Assembly: GCA_031282485.1 (NCBI GenBank)
Contig: JAITDQ010000238.1
Span: forward strand, 1 to 15,061
DNA length: 15,061 bases
Direction: 5' to 3'
From: Tannerella sp.
Lineage (GTDB): Bacteria; Bacteroidota; Bacteroidia; Bacteroidales; Tannerellaceae
In this document: one piece after another, positions 1-6,015 of the stretch
How positions within the stretch are numbered: the stretch's first letter is position 1
How the letters are laid out: each line of letters opens with the position of its first letter
The notes under the pieces: model-generated
Database searches by the model: none
Told to the model about the DNA's origin: nothing
The model's input: only the letters and a program-made list of their open reading frames with translations
Made by a program: the position numbers and the translations under genes

Positions 1-486
1 GGAGCGCAAAACATAGACAGGGCAACGTTTTGCGGTAATTGCGGAGCACGAATTGAGTATCAGCCACAATCATCGGAAATGCCCCGTCAAGGTTATTACA
101 GTGAGGTACCCTATAATCAGCAGCCGTCGCAAGCTTATCAGCAGCCTTATGCTGCTCCTCCGGCGGGAGGCCCGTATAGTGGAGGTATGGTTCCTCCGAA
201 AAATTATCTGACGGAAGCCATCATTGTTACAATAGTATCATTTTTGTGCTGTTGTTCGCCGGTTTCCATTATATTAGGTATAATCGCTATTGTAAAAGCG
301 AATAGTGTTAATTCCGAGTTTGCAAGCGGAAACATGAACGAAGCGATTCGAAATGCCACGGCGGCAAAGAATTTAACATTGTGGGCTGCAATTTTAGCGG
401 TAGTATTTTATATAGTATGGTTCATTATTGTTTTCACTACAAGTATAGCCAGTTCTTATCTTGAGATTCTGGAAAACTTGGGGTAA
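1..486 (+). CDS. Zinc-ribbon / CD225-like membrane protein (5' end missing)
   Basis: The reading frame is open from the first base, so the gene starts upstream of the window; the ATG at 79 is internal. The first visible codons hold the second half of a zinc ribbon (F-C-G-N-C-G-A, cysteine codons at 31 and 40); the partner CxxC pair should lie off the window. A Gln/Pro/Tyr/Gly-rich linker follows (about codons 27-65). Then comes a hydrophobic helix rich in Cys (FLCCC, about codons 72-98), a polar loop with the pattern KANSVNSEFASGNMNEA, and a second helix (about codons 125-145). Helix, loop with a small-residue/N-rich segment, and second helix match the CD225/dispanin family. Function is not known; probably an inner-membrane protein with a cytoplasmic zinc ribbon. 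It lies upstream of a DUF2752 gene in the same direction. The family call is by motif memory; the frame itself is certain. Confidence 0.85.
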   Translation, partial: GAQNIDRATFCGNCGARIEYQPQSSEMPRQGYYSEVPYNQQPSQAYQQPYAAPPAGGPYSGGMVPPKNYLTEAIIVTIVSFLCCCSPVSIILGIIAIVKANSVNSEFASGNMNEAIRNATAAKNLTLWAAILAVVFYIVWFIIVFTTSIASSYLEILENLG

Positions 487-540
487 GCAATTTAGCAATG
501 CGAAATAAATAACGTATATAGGTTTTATTCCGTGTGAAAC

Positions 541-944
541 AGGAAAGCTCCGAAAGAGCGTCCGGCAATAGCACAGGGCAATGTCCTGTGTATAGGGAGT
601 GTGTTCCGTAAATTTAGTTCTGAAAGAGCTAAAGCGAATCAATGAACAGGCTCACACACTTTATAGCTTGGTGAATGTGAAGCGTTCTGTTCGCAAGGTA
701 TTGCCTAATACCGTCAACTTTAAGGGCGAAGTCCTTTAATTATTAGCCCGGTAGCATCGCCCTGGGAACAGTGGCGCCACCGTCTCATCAGGCTGAAAGC
801 CCGGAAGCAAATGGTTTTCGCCCTTTAAGTTCCCCATCGGTTGCTGACCGTTGGTTCCGGGCTGGAAGGCGCGGTCGGAATATACTTGGGACGATGCCCC
901 GGATTAATGCTTGTCGTAAGGCTTTCGGCCTTAAATTGACGACA
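541..944. repeat. Hairpin-rich non-coding element (GAA-loop stems)
   Basis: The 597 bases between the CD225-like gene and the DUF2752 gene carry no convincing gene. They hold many short stems: 547-559 (GCTC/GAGC), 572-590 (7 bp with one G-U), 613-633 (9 bp with one G-U, loop GAA), 697-712 (6 bp perfect), 722-736 (6 bp with one G-U, loop GAA), 791-801 (GGCT-GAA-AGCC), 771-780 (GTGGCGCCAC palindrome) and 912-944 (TAAGGC/GCCTTA inside GTCG/CGAC). An outer pairing of 598-604 with 654-660, extended by TATA on both sides, encloses the 613-633 hairpin. The wording (CAGGGCAATG, CTGAAAGAGC, GGGCGAAGTCC, GCATCGCCCTGGG) resembles a repeat I recall scattered between genes in Bacteroidales genomes, where it is often mis-annotated as small proteins. 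That resemblance is from memory. No transposase is present. Confidence 0.6.
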
Positions 945-1083
945 TTGTTTCGTTTTGTGGGGGCGCAAAGACAAGGCGCATGCCGCCGTCATTGTAATTG
1001 TAGCGAACAATTCTGTCAATGTCGTTGATTTATTGTGTCAAGTTATTTTTTATATATCTGCATGTAAAATCGTTACTGAAATT

Positions 1084-1482
1084 ATGAAGCGAAAGAGAAA
1101 AATATGGATCGGAATAATCCTTATGATTGCAATTTTAGCAGCAATCTATTTATATTCTCGTTTCGATCCGTCGGATTATGCGTTTTTTCCTAAATGTCCC
1201 GTATATACACTTACCGGATATGAATGTCCGGGATGTGGTTCCCAAAGAGCCTTTTATAATTTCTTTCAAGGGAATTTCCTGACGGCATTCAGGTATAATT
1301 CTTTAATGTTTACACTTATACCGTATGTATTATGGGGTATTTATATAGAATATATCGCTAATTTGTCGGACGACAGAAGACAACGTCTGCGTAATATTTT
1401 CTTTGGCAAATGGGCAATTCTCGTATTGGCGGTGGTTATAATTGTTTACACCATATTGCGTAATATAGTTAACAAACCGTGA
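1084..1482 (+). CDS. DUF2752 family membrane protein
   Basis: A 132-residue protein if started at the ATG at 1084, just before the basic MKRKRK segment and the first hydrophobic helix. An upstream in-frame start at 955 would add 43 residues that overlap the hairpin region and look non-coding. The DUF2752 signature is clear: C38-P, then T-G-Y-E-C48-P-G-C51-G-S-Q-R-A-F, then the F-x-G-N-F-x-x-A-F-R-Y-N-S stretch. Three membrane helices are predicted by eye (about 7-24, 74-92, 111-128). Biochemical function of the family is unknown; the three cysteines could bind a metal, which is inference. In Bacteroidales such genes often lie beside CD225-like genes, as here, although about 600 bp separate the two in this window. 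I saw no good promoter immediately upstream. Confidence 0.85.
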   Translation: MKRKRKIWIGIILMIAILAAIYLYSRFDPSDYAFFPKCPVYTLTGYECPGCGSQRAFYNFFQGNFLTAFRYNSLMFTLIPYVLWGIYIEYIANLSDDRRQRLRNIFFGKWAILVLAVVIIVYTILRNIVNKP

Positions 1483-1533
1483 ATAGCAGACAGTTTAACA
1501 ATGTATCGTTACAGGATAGTATTTGATTTCATT

Positions 1534-2193
1534 TCATTTCCGGCTATCGTTGTGTTTTTCCGGGATGAAGGATTCAAATGTCTCATCCGAATACAAAATC
1601 ATTAGTTTGTCAATCCTTTTTTCCGGGCGCTCTTTGTATACTATTGTCTCTCTTACAATTTCCTTAGGTTCTTGTTTACGAATGTAAACATCACTCTCTT
1701 CTTCATTTATGCCGATAAACTGCGTTTCAGTGTGAATATAACCATTATTTGGGGGATTTTCAACAGGCTTAACCTCTGCAGTACTCAGGTTGCTGCCCGG
1801 TTCTCTTACATCCCGTATTCCGAGTTCAGGTGTTGGCCGGGTATTGGCTTGCGGAGAATCCGGTTGTAAAGGTGGTGAAAACAAATCGTGCCTTGCTTCG
1901 GCGGACGTATCAGCGGACGCGCCGGAGGGTGTTTTGGCGAACGTATTGGTGAATGTATTAGCGGATGATGCACTGTTTCCCTGTATGCGTCTTATTTGAC
2001 CTTCGCCGAAAAGGAGCCAGTCAGGGCTTATGGTCGTAAATTTATTAAGAATTTTCATTATCATATCTAAGCTTGGATTGTTACGTCCGGCCAATAGATG
2101 GGATATAGCTGCCCTCTGAATACCTATAGCTTCGGAAAACCGGGAGGCATTCATTTTTTCTTCTTTCATAATTTGGATAATACGATCTTTCAT
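1534..2193 (-). CDS. XRE-family helix-turn-helix regulator
   Basis: A 219-residue protein starting at the ATG at 2193. Residues 1-65 form an XRE/Cro-C1 type DNA-binding domain: the first helix is MKDRIIQIMKEEKM, the helix-turn-helix spans about 15-36 (ASRFSEAIGIQRAAISHLLAGR), followed by NNPSLDMIMKILNKF and the common SPDWLLFGEG ending. Residues about 75-165 are Ser/Thr/Ala/Pro-rich and probably disordered. The C-terminal part (about 178-213, IVRETIVYKERPEKRIDKLM and the following Y-S-D-E-T-F-E-S-F) looks conserved and may mediate oligomerisation. No S24 peptidase domain is present, so it is not a LexA/CI-type self-cleaving repressor. The gene is convergent with DUF2752. Its promoter region and coding region contain TGTTTAC words that are candidate binding sites, so autoregulation is plausible. 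The regulon is unknown. Confidence 0.85.
   Translation of the reverse strand: MKDRIIQIMKEEKMNASRFSEAIGIQRAAISHLLAGRNNPSLDMIMKILNKFTTISPDWLLFGEGQIRRIQGNSASSANTFTNTFAKTPSGASADTSAEARHDLFSPPLQPDSPQANTRPTPELGIRDVREPGSNLSTAEVKPVENPPNNGYIHTETQFIGINEEESDVYIRKQEPKEIVRETIVYKERPEKRIDKLMILYSDETFESFIPEKHNDSRK
1673..1690. promoter_or_regulatory. Perfect palindrome TGTTTAC-N4-GTAAACA inside the HTH gene
   Basis: Two exact TGTTTAC half-sites face each other with a 4-base spacer, inside the codons for the C-terminal part of the regulator. The same 7-mer is repeated in the regulator's upstream region. The dyad is the form expected for a dimeric HTH protein's operator. It could also be coincidence imposed by the codons for Tyr-Ile-Arg-Lys-Gln. 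Confidence 0.35.
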
Positions 2194-2220
2194 AATTCTT
2201 TCACTCTATTATTTTAATGA

Positions 2221-2361
2221 TGTTTACTGAGATGTTTAATTCAGGATACAAATATAAATCGAATAGTTCACAAATGCAAATTATTTTTGTAAATCATCAT
2301 TGTTTACGGAAATAAATAATGTTTACATTTGACACGGAACGAGAATCTATTTGTGTAAACA
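2221..2361. promoter_or_regulatory. TGTTTAC operator cluster around the HTH promoter
   Basis: Exact TGTTTAC at 2221-2227, 2301-2307 and 2320-2326, plus its reverse complement at 2355-2361; a near match (TGTTTAA) is at 2233-2239. The first lies in the expected 5' leader and the others lie just upstream of the -33 element, so bound protein could block or steer the promoter. The 2320 and 2355 copies face each other. The protein that binds is not shown by sequence; the adjacent XRE regulator is the obvious candidate. Confidence 0.5.
2249..2280 (-). promoter_or_regulatory. Bacteroidota-type promoter of the HTH gene
   Basis: On the minus strand TTTG (2280-2277) is followed after 20 bp by TATATTTG (2256-2249), an exact match to the Bacteroidota -33/-7 pattern TTTG...TAnnTTTG. 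Transcription would start near 2243, about 50 bases before the ATG at 2193. TGTTTAC words lie on both sides of it. Confidence 0.65.
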
Positions 2362-2653
2362 AAAGTTCTAAAAACAAGTAATATACAGCATGAATAAATA
2401 CTTTAATGAAACTGCATAATTAATTAATAATTTGCAGATTAAATTCAATAATAAAGCGTTATTTACAGTGTATTTTCCGGGGTATTTACAAATGTTTTCG
2501 TATACATCCATTTTATTTAAAGTATTACTTTATATAATCTATATAATGAGCATATAATCAACATAATGAATCATAAATACTGCTTGAATAAATATAAGTT
2601 AAAAAGGAATGTTCCCCGCATCCGTTTGTATACAATATATTTGTAAATAACTG

Positions 2654-2773
2654 TTGTTTACGATAAATATTCCCTGTTACAAGTTTATGTTGTTTACGAT
2701 TGTATCCGTTACATTTGGCGATTATATGAATATAAATAATTGTTTCCGGATGTAATGCAATGTATTTGTTTAC
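2654..2773. promoter_or_regulatory. Second TTGTTTAC cluster
   Basis: TTGTTTACGAT occurs identically at 2654-2664 and 2690-2700, a variant TTGTTTCCGGAT is at 2740-2751, and TTGTTTAC is at 2766-2773. All have the same orientation. No gene starts nearby: the cluster is over 450 bp from the HTH start and lies downstream of holA. Two TAnnTTTG words (2636-2643 and 2710-2717) could be -7 elements for a rightward transcript, but neither has a good -33 partner. Confidence 0.35.
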
Positions 2774-2860
2774 ATAAGTAAAACATTGCCATTAGTATCA
2801 GGAAACTAAAACAAATTTTCTTTTCGATTTTAGTCAATCTCTAAATTTTTGCGTTTTTGC

Positions 2861-2929
2861 CAGCCACTTGTACGGTTTGGAAGAAATATTCAATTCTCAG
2901 CGAGTTAACGGATGTATTCAAGTGGCCTG
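2861..2929. repeat. Inverted repeat downstream of holA
   Basis: GCCACTTG (2863-2870) and CAAGTGGC (2919-2926) are exact complements, extended to CAG/CTG (2861-2863 with 2927-2929) if one base is bulged. The loop is about 48 bases. On the holA transcript the stem is followed by an A-rich, not U-rich, tract, so it is not a classic terminator. Confidence 0.35.
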
Positions 2930-2943
2930 ACGGGAAATTTAAC

Positions 2944-3966
2944 TTAGTGCATGATTTTGTATAACAGTTCCTTATAGATATCGCCGGACGTCGCCGAATT
3001 GTTTTCAAAACCTTTTGATTTGGCATCTGCTATACGTATTTCGTGAACGATATCGAATACTTTCATTGCTTTATAGTTATTCAGCCCCAATGTATAGTCA
3101 TTTGCCTGGAATGACCATTGCATGTTTAAGGTATTCATAATTCCTTTTACCGATCTGTCTTTTGAATAGAAACAAATCATGAGATTAACAAAATAATTGA
3201 ATAATACGGGCAAGACGGTCTGAATCGGATTAACTTTCTGGTTTTTATCAAAATAATCCGCAATGCGGTTCGCCCGCAGGACATCTTTGGATGCAATGGC
3301 ATTAACAAGCTCATAGCTGTTGTAATCCTTACTTATCCCGATATTCGTTTCAATAAGTTCGGGCGTTATGCGTTTCGACGGGCTTTCGTCCAGCACGATT
3401 TTAAGTTTTTCCGCCTCTTTTGCCAGCCGTCCGACGTCGTTTCCCAGATAATCGGCCAGCATCTGCGCACTTTTTCCGTCAATATCCATGGAACGCTGTT
3501 TCATAAATGATACGATGAAAGCGGCCATTTTATTGTCATAGATTTTTTTCGACTCGAAAACGATGCCGTTCTTCTTAGCTTCCAGCAGGAGACTTTTGCG
3601 TCCGTCTATCTTTTTGTATTTATGGCAAATCACTAAAACGGTCGACGGTACAGGCGTTTTTATATAATGAGCCAGCAAATCCGGCTTACTCAAATCCTGC
3701 GCTTCCTTAATAATGACAAGCTGGCGTTTGGACATCATCGGAAAACGGCGTGCCGTGTTTATAATATCCATCACATTGGCATCGGCGCCGTAAAAAATCA
3801 TCTGATTAAAATCCCGTTCCGTTTCGTTCAGTACGTTTTGGACTAACAGGTTTTCGATATAATCGATAAAATAAGATTCTTCACCCATCAAAACATAGAC
3901 GGGAGCAAACTTTCCAGCCGTTATCTCACGGCATATTTCTTCAAATGTATACTCTTTTACAGCCAT
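2944..3966 (-). CDS. holA: DNA polymerase III subunit delta
   Basis: The delta subunit of the clamp-loader complex opens the beta sliding clamp during chromosome replication. The chosen start is the ATG at 3966 (MAVKEYTFEEICREI), giving 340 residues, the usual length for the family; a longer frame to 4011 would run through the divergent promoter. The N-terminal signature APVYVLMGEESYFIDYIENLL (about 21-42) is the family's degenerate nucleotide-fold segment, without a working Walker A lysine. RQLVIIKEAQDLSKPDLLAHYI corresponds to the conserved domain I strand, and LADYLGNDVGRLAKEAEKL to the domain II/III helices (the common 'lGnDl..l..ElEKL' pattern). It is divergent from the HsdR_N-like gene with 64 bp between starts. 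Confidence 0.92.
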   Translation of the reverse strand: MAVKEYTFEEICREITAGKFAPVYVLMGEESYFIDYIENLLVQNVLNETERDFNQMIFYGADANVMDIINTARRFPMMSKRQLVIIKEAQDLSKPDLLAHYIKTPVPSTVLVICHKYKKIDGRKSLLLEAKKNGIVFESKKIYDNKMAAFIVSFMKQRSMDIDGKSAQMLADYLGNDVGRLAKEAEKLKIVLDESPSKRITPELIETNIGISKDYNSYELVNAIASKDVLRANRIADYFDKNQKVNPIQTVLPVLFNYFVNLMICFYSKDRSVKGIMNTLNMQWSFQANDYTLGLNNYKAMKVFDIVHEIRIADAKSKGFENNSATSGDIYKELLYKIMH

Positions 3967-3983
3967 TTTATCAATTAAATTTG

Positions 3984-3991
3984 TACTTTTG
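3984..3991 (+). promoter_or_regulatory. -7 promoter element of the HsdR_N-like gene
   Basis: TACTTTTG matches TAnnTTTG, giving a start near 3998 and a leader of about 33 bases before the ATG at 4031. The -33 side is AT-rich without an exact TTTG. A longer reading frame beginning with the TTG at 3989 would start inside this element, which argues for the ATG at 4031. Confidence 0.5.
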
Positions 3992-4030
3992 CAAAACGAA
4001 AAATCAGACAAATGTACAAAATATATTCAA

Positions 4031-4495
4031 ATGCGTTTACTAAATTTACCAATATATGATGCAAAAGTGACGGAAAAAGACGGCAGGAAATATATATATG
4101 ACCCGTTTCGCCGCAAAAATGTTGCGTTAACGCCGGAGGAATGGGTCAGGCAACATTTTGTAAATTACCTGATTACATCAAAATCCTATCCGCCGGAACG
4201 CATCGCAAACGAAGTCGCCATCCAGCTGAACGGGACTTCCAAACGATGTGATACCGTAGTATATGACGATTACATGGAACCATTACTAATAATAGAATAT
4301 AAAGCGCCGGACATCACGATTACCGAAGAAGTCTTCAATCAGATATCACGCTATAATTCGGCGTTGAAAGTGCCCTACCTTATCGTAAGCAACGGACTGG
4401 CGCATTATTGCTGCAATATGGACTATGTAAACATGAAATGCGGCTTCCTGAAAGAGATTCCTGCATACACGGAAATAAAACCGGAACAGACATAA
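4031..4495 (+). CDS. Stand-alone HsdR_N-like nuclease-domain protein
   Basis: A 154-residue protein resembling the N-terminal nuclease domain of type I restriction R subunits, but with no helicase part. Nuclease landmarks are all visible: E61, D74 (K-R-C-D-T-V-V-Y), E89-Y-K91 in L-L-I-I-E-Y-K-A-P, and a QxxxY motif Q104-I-S-R-Y108 as in RecB-family and HsdR nucleases. E-W-V-R-Q-H-F near residues 37-43 and LIVSNGLAHYCC near 117-128 also fit the small Bacteroidales homologues I recall, which are around this size. The start at 4031 follows a -7 promoter element; the upstream in-frame TTG at 3989 lies inside that element. It is divergent from holA. No HsdM or HsdS gene is nearby, so a classical restriction role is unlikely. 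Role unknown; DNA repair or processing is a guess. The catalytic residues appear intact, so it may be active. Confidence 0.85.
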   Translation: MRLLNLPIYDAKVTEKDGRKYIYDPFRRKNVALTPEEWVRQHFVNYLITSKSYPPERIANEVAIQLNGTSKRCDTVVYDDYMEPLLIIEYKAPDITITEEVFNQISRYNSALKVPYLIVSNGLAHYCCNMDYVNMKCGFLKEIPAYTEIKPEQT

Positions 4496-4580
4496 ACCAA
4501 TGGTCATCGCAGTTAAAAAAAACGGCTTGTATCAAAGATTCATGAACTAATAAAATGACGTTGAAATAAAACAATTAAAA

Positions 4581-4600
4581 AAAATAAACCGGTTTATTTT
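4581..4600. promoter_or_regulatory. 20-bp perfect palindrome upstream of paaK
   Basis: AAAATAAACC followed directly by GGTTTATTTT is a perfect dyad without a spacer. Its right end overlaps the -33 TTTG (4598-4601) of the paaK promoter, a typical place for an operator. As RNA it would be an almost all-AU stem with a CCGG loop, a weak terminator at best. Confidence 0.5.
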
Positions 4601-4628
4601 GTATTTCAACTGATAAATATTATCTTTG
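4598..4628 (+). promoter_or_regulatory. Bacteroidota-type promoter of paaK
   Basis: TTTG (4598-4601), a 19-bp spacer and TATCTTTG (4621-4628) match the Bacteroidota consensus exactly. Start is expected near 4635, about 40 bases before the ATG at 4673. Confidence 0.7.
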
Positions 4629-4672
4629 TATCGAAATTTGCTACATATTAATAATATAATAAATTACAGAAG

Positions 4673-5974
4673 ATGATTTGGAATGAAACCATGGAATGCA
4701 TGTCACGCGATGAAATGCGTAAACTACAGTCCATACGATTGAAGAGAGTGGTCGAACGGGTGTATCATAACACGCCTTTCTACCGCAAGAAAATGCAGGA
4801 ATCAGGTATAACGCCGGACGATATCCGGTCGATCGACGATATTACCAGACTGCCTTTCACCGTTAAACAGGATCTGAGGGATAACTATCCGTTCGGCCTT
4901 ATGGCCGTTTCGATGTCGGAGATTGTTCGCCTTCATGCTTCTTCGGGCACAACAGGCAAACCGATTGTGGTCGGGTATACACGCGGAGATCTTTCCGTCT
5001 GGGACGAATCGGTGGCAAGATGCCTTACCGCATACGGCCTGACAAGGAATGATATTGTACAGGTATCGTACGGATACGGTTTGTTTACCGGCGGATTGGG
5101 CGCTCACGCGGGAACGGAAACGATCGGCGGAACCGTTATTCCGATGAGTAGCGGTAACACCCAGAAACAGATACAGCTGATGCACGACTTCGGGGCGAAT
5201 GCCCTTGCCTGTACGCCGTCGTACGCGCTGCGCCTCGCAGAAGCAATACACGAATCGGATATGCCTGTCGAAGAATTTAAACTTCGCGTCGGAGTTTTCG
5301 GCGCCGAACCGTGGACAGACAACATGCGGAAGGAACTTGAAGAAAAACTCCATATAAAAGCTTATGACATCTACGGTTTGACGGAGATTTGCGGCCCCGG
5401 TGTGGGTGGCGAATGTGAATATCAGAACGGGACACACTTGTGGGAAGATCATTTCCTGCCCGAAATTGTAGACCCGGAGACGCTGGAACCGGTCGAGCCG
5501 GGACAACAGGGCGAGCTGGTCTTCACAACACTCACAAAAGAAGGAATGCCGATGATCCGTTACCGCACACGCGACCTGACGTCGTTACATTACGACAAAT
5601 GCCCCTGCGGACGCACGGCCGTGCGCATGAACCGCATACTCGGACGAAGCGACGACATGCTCATCATACGCGGGGTAAATGTATTCCCGTCGCAGGTCGA
5701 ATCCGTCATCCTCGAATTACCGGAGTTCGAACCTCATTATATGATCATCGTCGACCGCGTCGATAATACGGATACATTTCAGGTACAGGTCGAGGTGCGC
5801 CAAGAATATTATTCCGACGAAATGAACAAAATGCTTGCGCTGAAAAAGAAAATAGCTTCGAAACTGCAAAGTGTGATCGGCATACAGCCCGACATAAAGA
5901 TTGTCGAACCGCGAAGCATCGAACGCAGCCAGGGCAAGGCAAAACATGTGATAGACAACAGGAAATTTGTATAG
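4673..5974 (+). CDS. paaK: Phenylacetate-CoA ligase (AMP-forming)
   Basis: A 433-residue cytoplasmic acyl-adenylate enzyme expected to join phenylacetate (or a related aryl acetate such as indoleacetate) to CoA using ATP. The AMP-binding P-loop is S90-S-G-T-T-G-K-P97; the adenine/acyl motif is Y234-G-L-T-E-I-C-G-P-G; the ribose-binding/hinge region is R-T-R-D-L-T followed by G324-R-S-D-D-M-L-I-I-R-G-V-N-V-F-P; the C-terminal catalytic lysine is probably in R-S-Q-G-K-A-K-H-V. The N-terminus (RLKRVVERVYHNTPFYRKKM) is typical of the PaaK family, and the length fits. A CPCG motif (310-313) is present. It is followed 41 bp later by an ACT-domain gene, a pairing common in Bacteroidales, where an indolepyruvate oxidoreductase is often also nearby; none is seen here. 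Substrate choice cannot be read from sequence. Confidence 0.92.
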   Translation: MIWNETMECMSRDEMRKLQSIRLKRVVERVYHNTPFYRKKMQESGITPDDIRSIDDITRLPFTVKQDLRDNYPFGLMAVSMSEIVRLHASSGTTGKPIVVGYTRGDLSVWDESVARCLTAYGLTRNDIVQVSYGYGLFTGGLGAHAGTETIGGTVIPMSSGNTQKQIQLMHDFGANALACTPSYALRLAEAIHESDMPVEEFKLRVGVFGAEPWTDNMRKELEEKLHIKAYDIYGLTEICGPGVGGECEYQNGTHLWEDHFLPEIVDPETLEPVEPGQQGELVFTTLTKEGMPMIRYRTRDLTSLHYDKCPCGRTAVRMNRILGRSDDMLIIRGVNVFPSQVESVILELPEFEPHYMIIVDRVDNTDTFQVQVEVRQEYYSDEMNKMLALKKKIASKLQSVIGIQPDIKIVEPRSIERSQGKAKHVIDNRKFV

Positions 5975-6015
5975 AATTATCCACTACTAATTATTCATTA
6001 TCAACATTTATTATT

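Larger units (their letters stand above)
2194..2943. other. AT-rich gene-free region between the HTH gene and holA
   Basis: About 750 bp with no credible reading frame and clearly higher A+T than the flanking genes. It contains the promoter of the HTH gene at its left end, a cluster of TGTTTAC words (2221-2361 and 2654-2773), and an inverted repeat downstream of holA (2861-2929). The middle stretch (about 2365-2635) shows only low-complexity AT sequence such as repeated TATAATC/CATAATG-like words. I see no rho-independent terminator or tRNA. Confidence 0.7.

Noticed and set aside
954..972. Possible leftward promoter (minus-strand TGTCTTTGCGCC)
   Set aside because: TGnnTTTG is one base off the -7 consensus and no -33 TTTG is at the right distance; there is no gene to drive.
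771..1028. Open frame of 85 codons on the plus strand, with antisense frames at 825-1019 and 394-642
   Set aside because: They translate the hairpin-rich repeat (or run into the CD225-like gene); composition is rich in Arg/Ser/Cys with no family resemblance, and such frames are typical spurious products of these repeats.
2194..2943. Possible replication origin, because of AT-richness and repeated motifs near holA
   Set aside because: No DnaA-box cluster (TTATCCACA-like) was seen, dnaA and its usual neighbours are absent, and the repeated word is better explained as an operator.
2841..3026. 61-codon frame overlapping the 3' end of holA in another frame
   Set aside because: Overlaps holA by about 80 bp in a different frame, starts inside it and has no recognisable motif.
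4031..4495. Possible remnant of a type I restriction-modification locus
   Set aside because: The nuclease domain is complete with clean ends and promoter, and there are no fragments of hsdM, hsdS or helicase nearby, so a stand-alone gene is more likely than a remnant.
4581..4600. Rho-independent terminator for the HsdR_N-like gene
   Set aside because: The stem is nearly all A-U with a GC-only loop and ends within the -33 promoter element; an operator is a better reading.
4802..5506. 234-codon antisense frame within paaK
   Set aside because: It lies wholly opposite a well-conserved enzyme gene, with no promoter or recognisable motif; long antisense frames are common opposite such genes.
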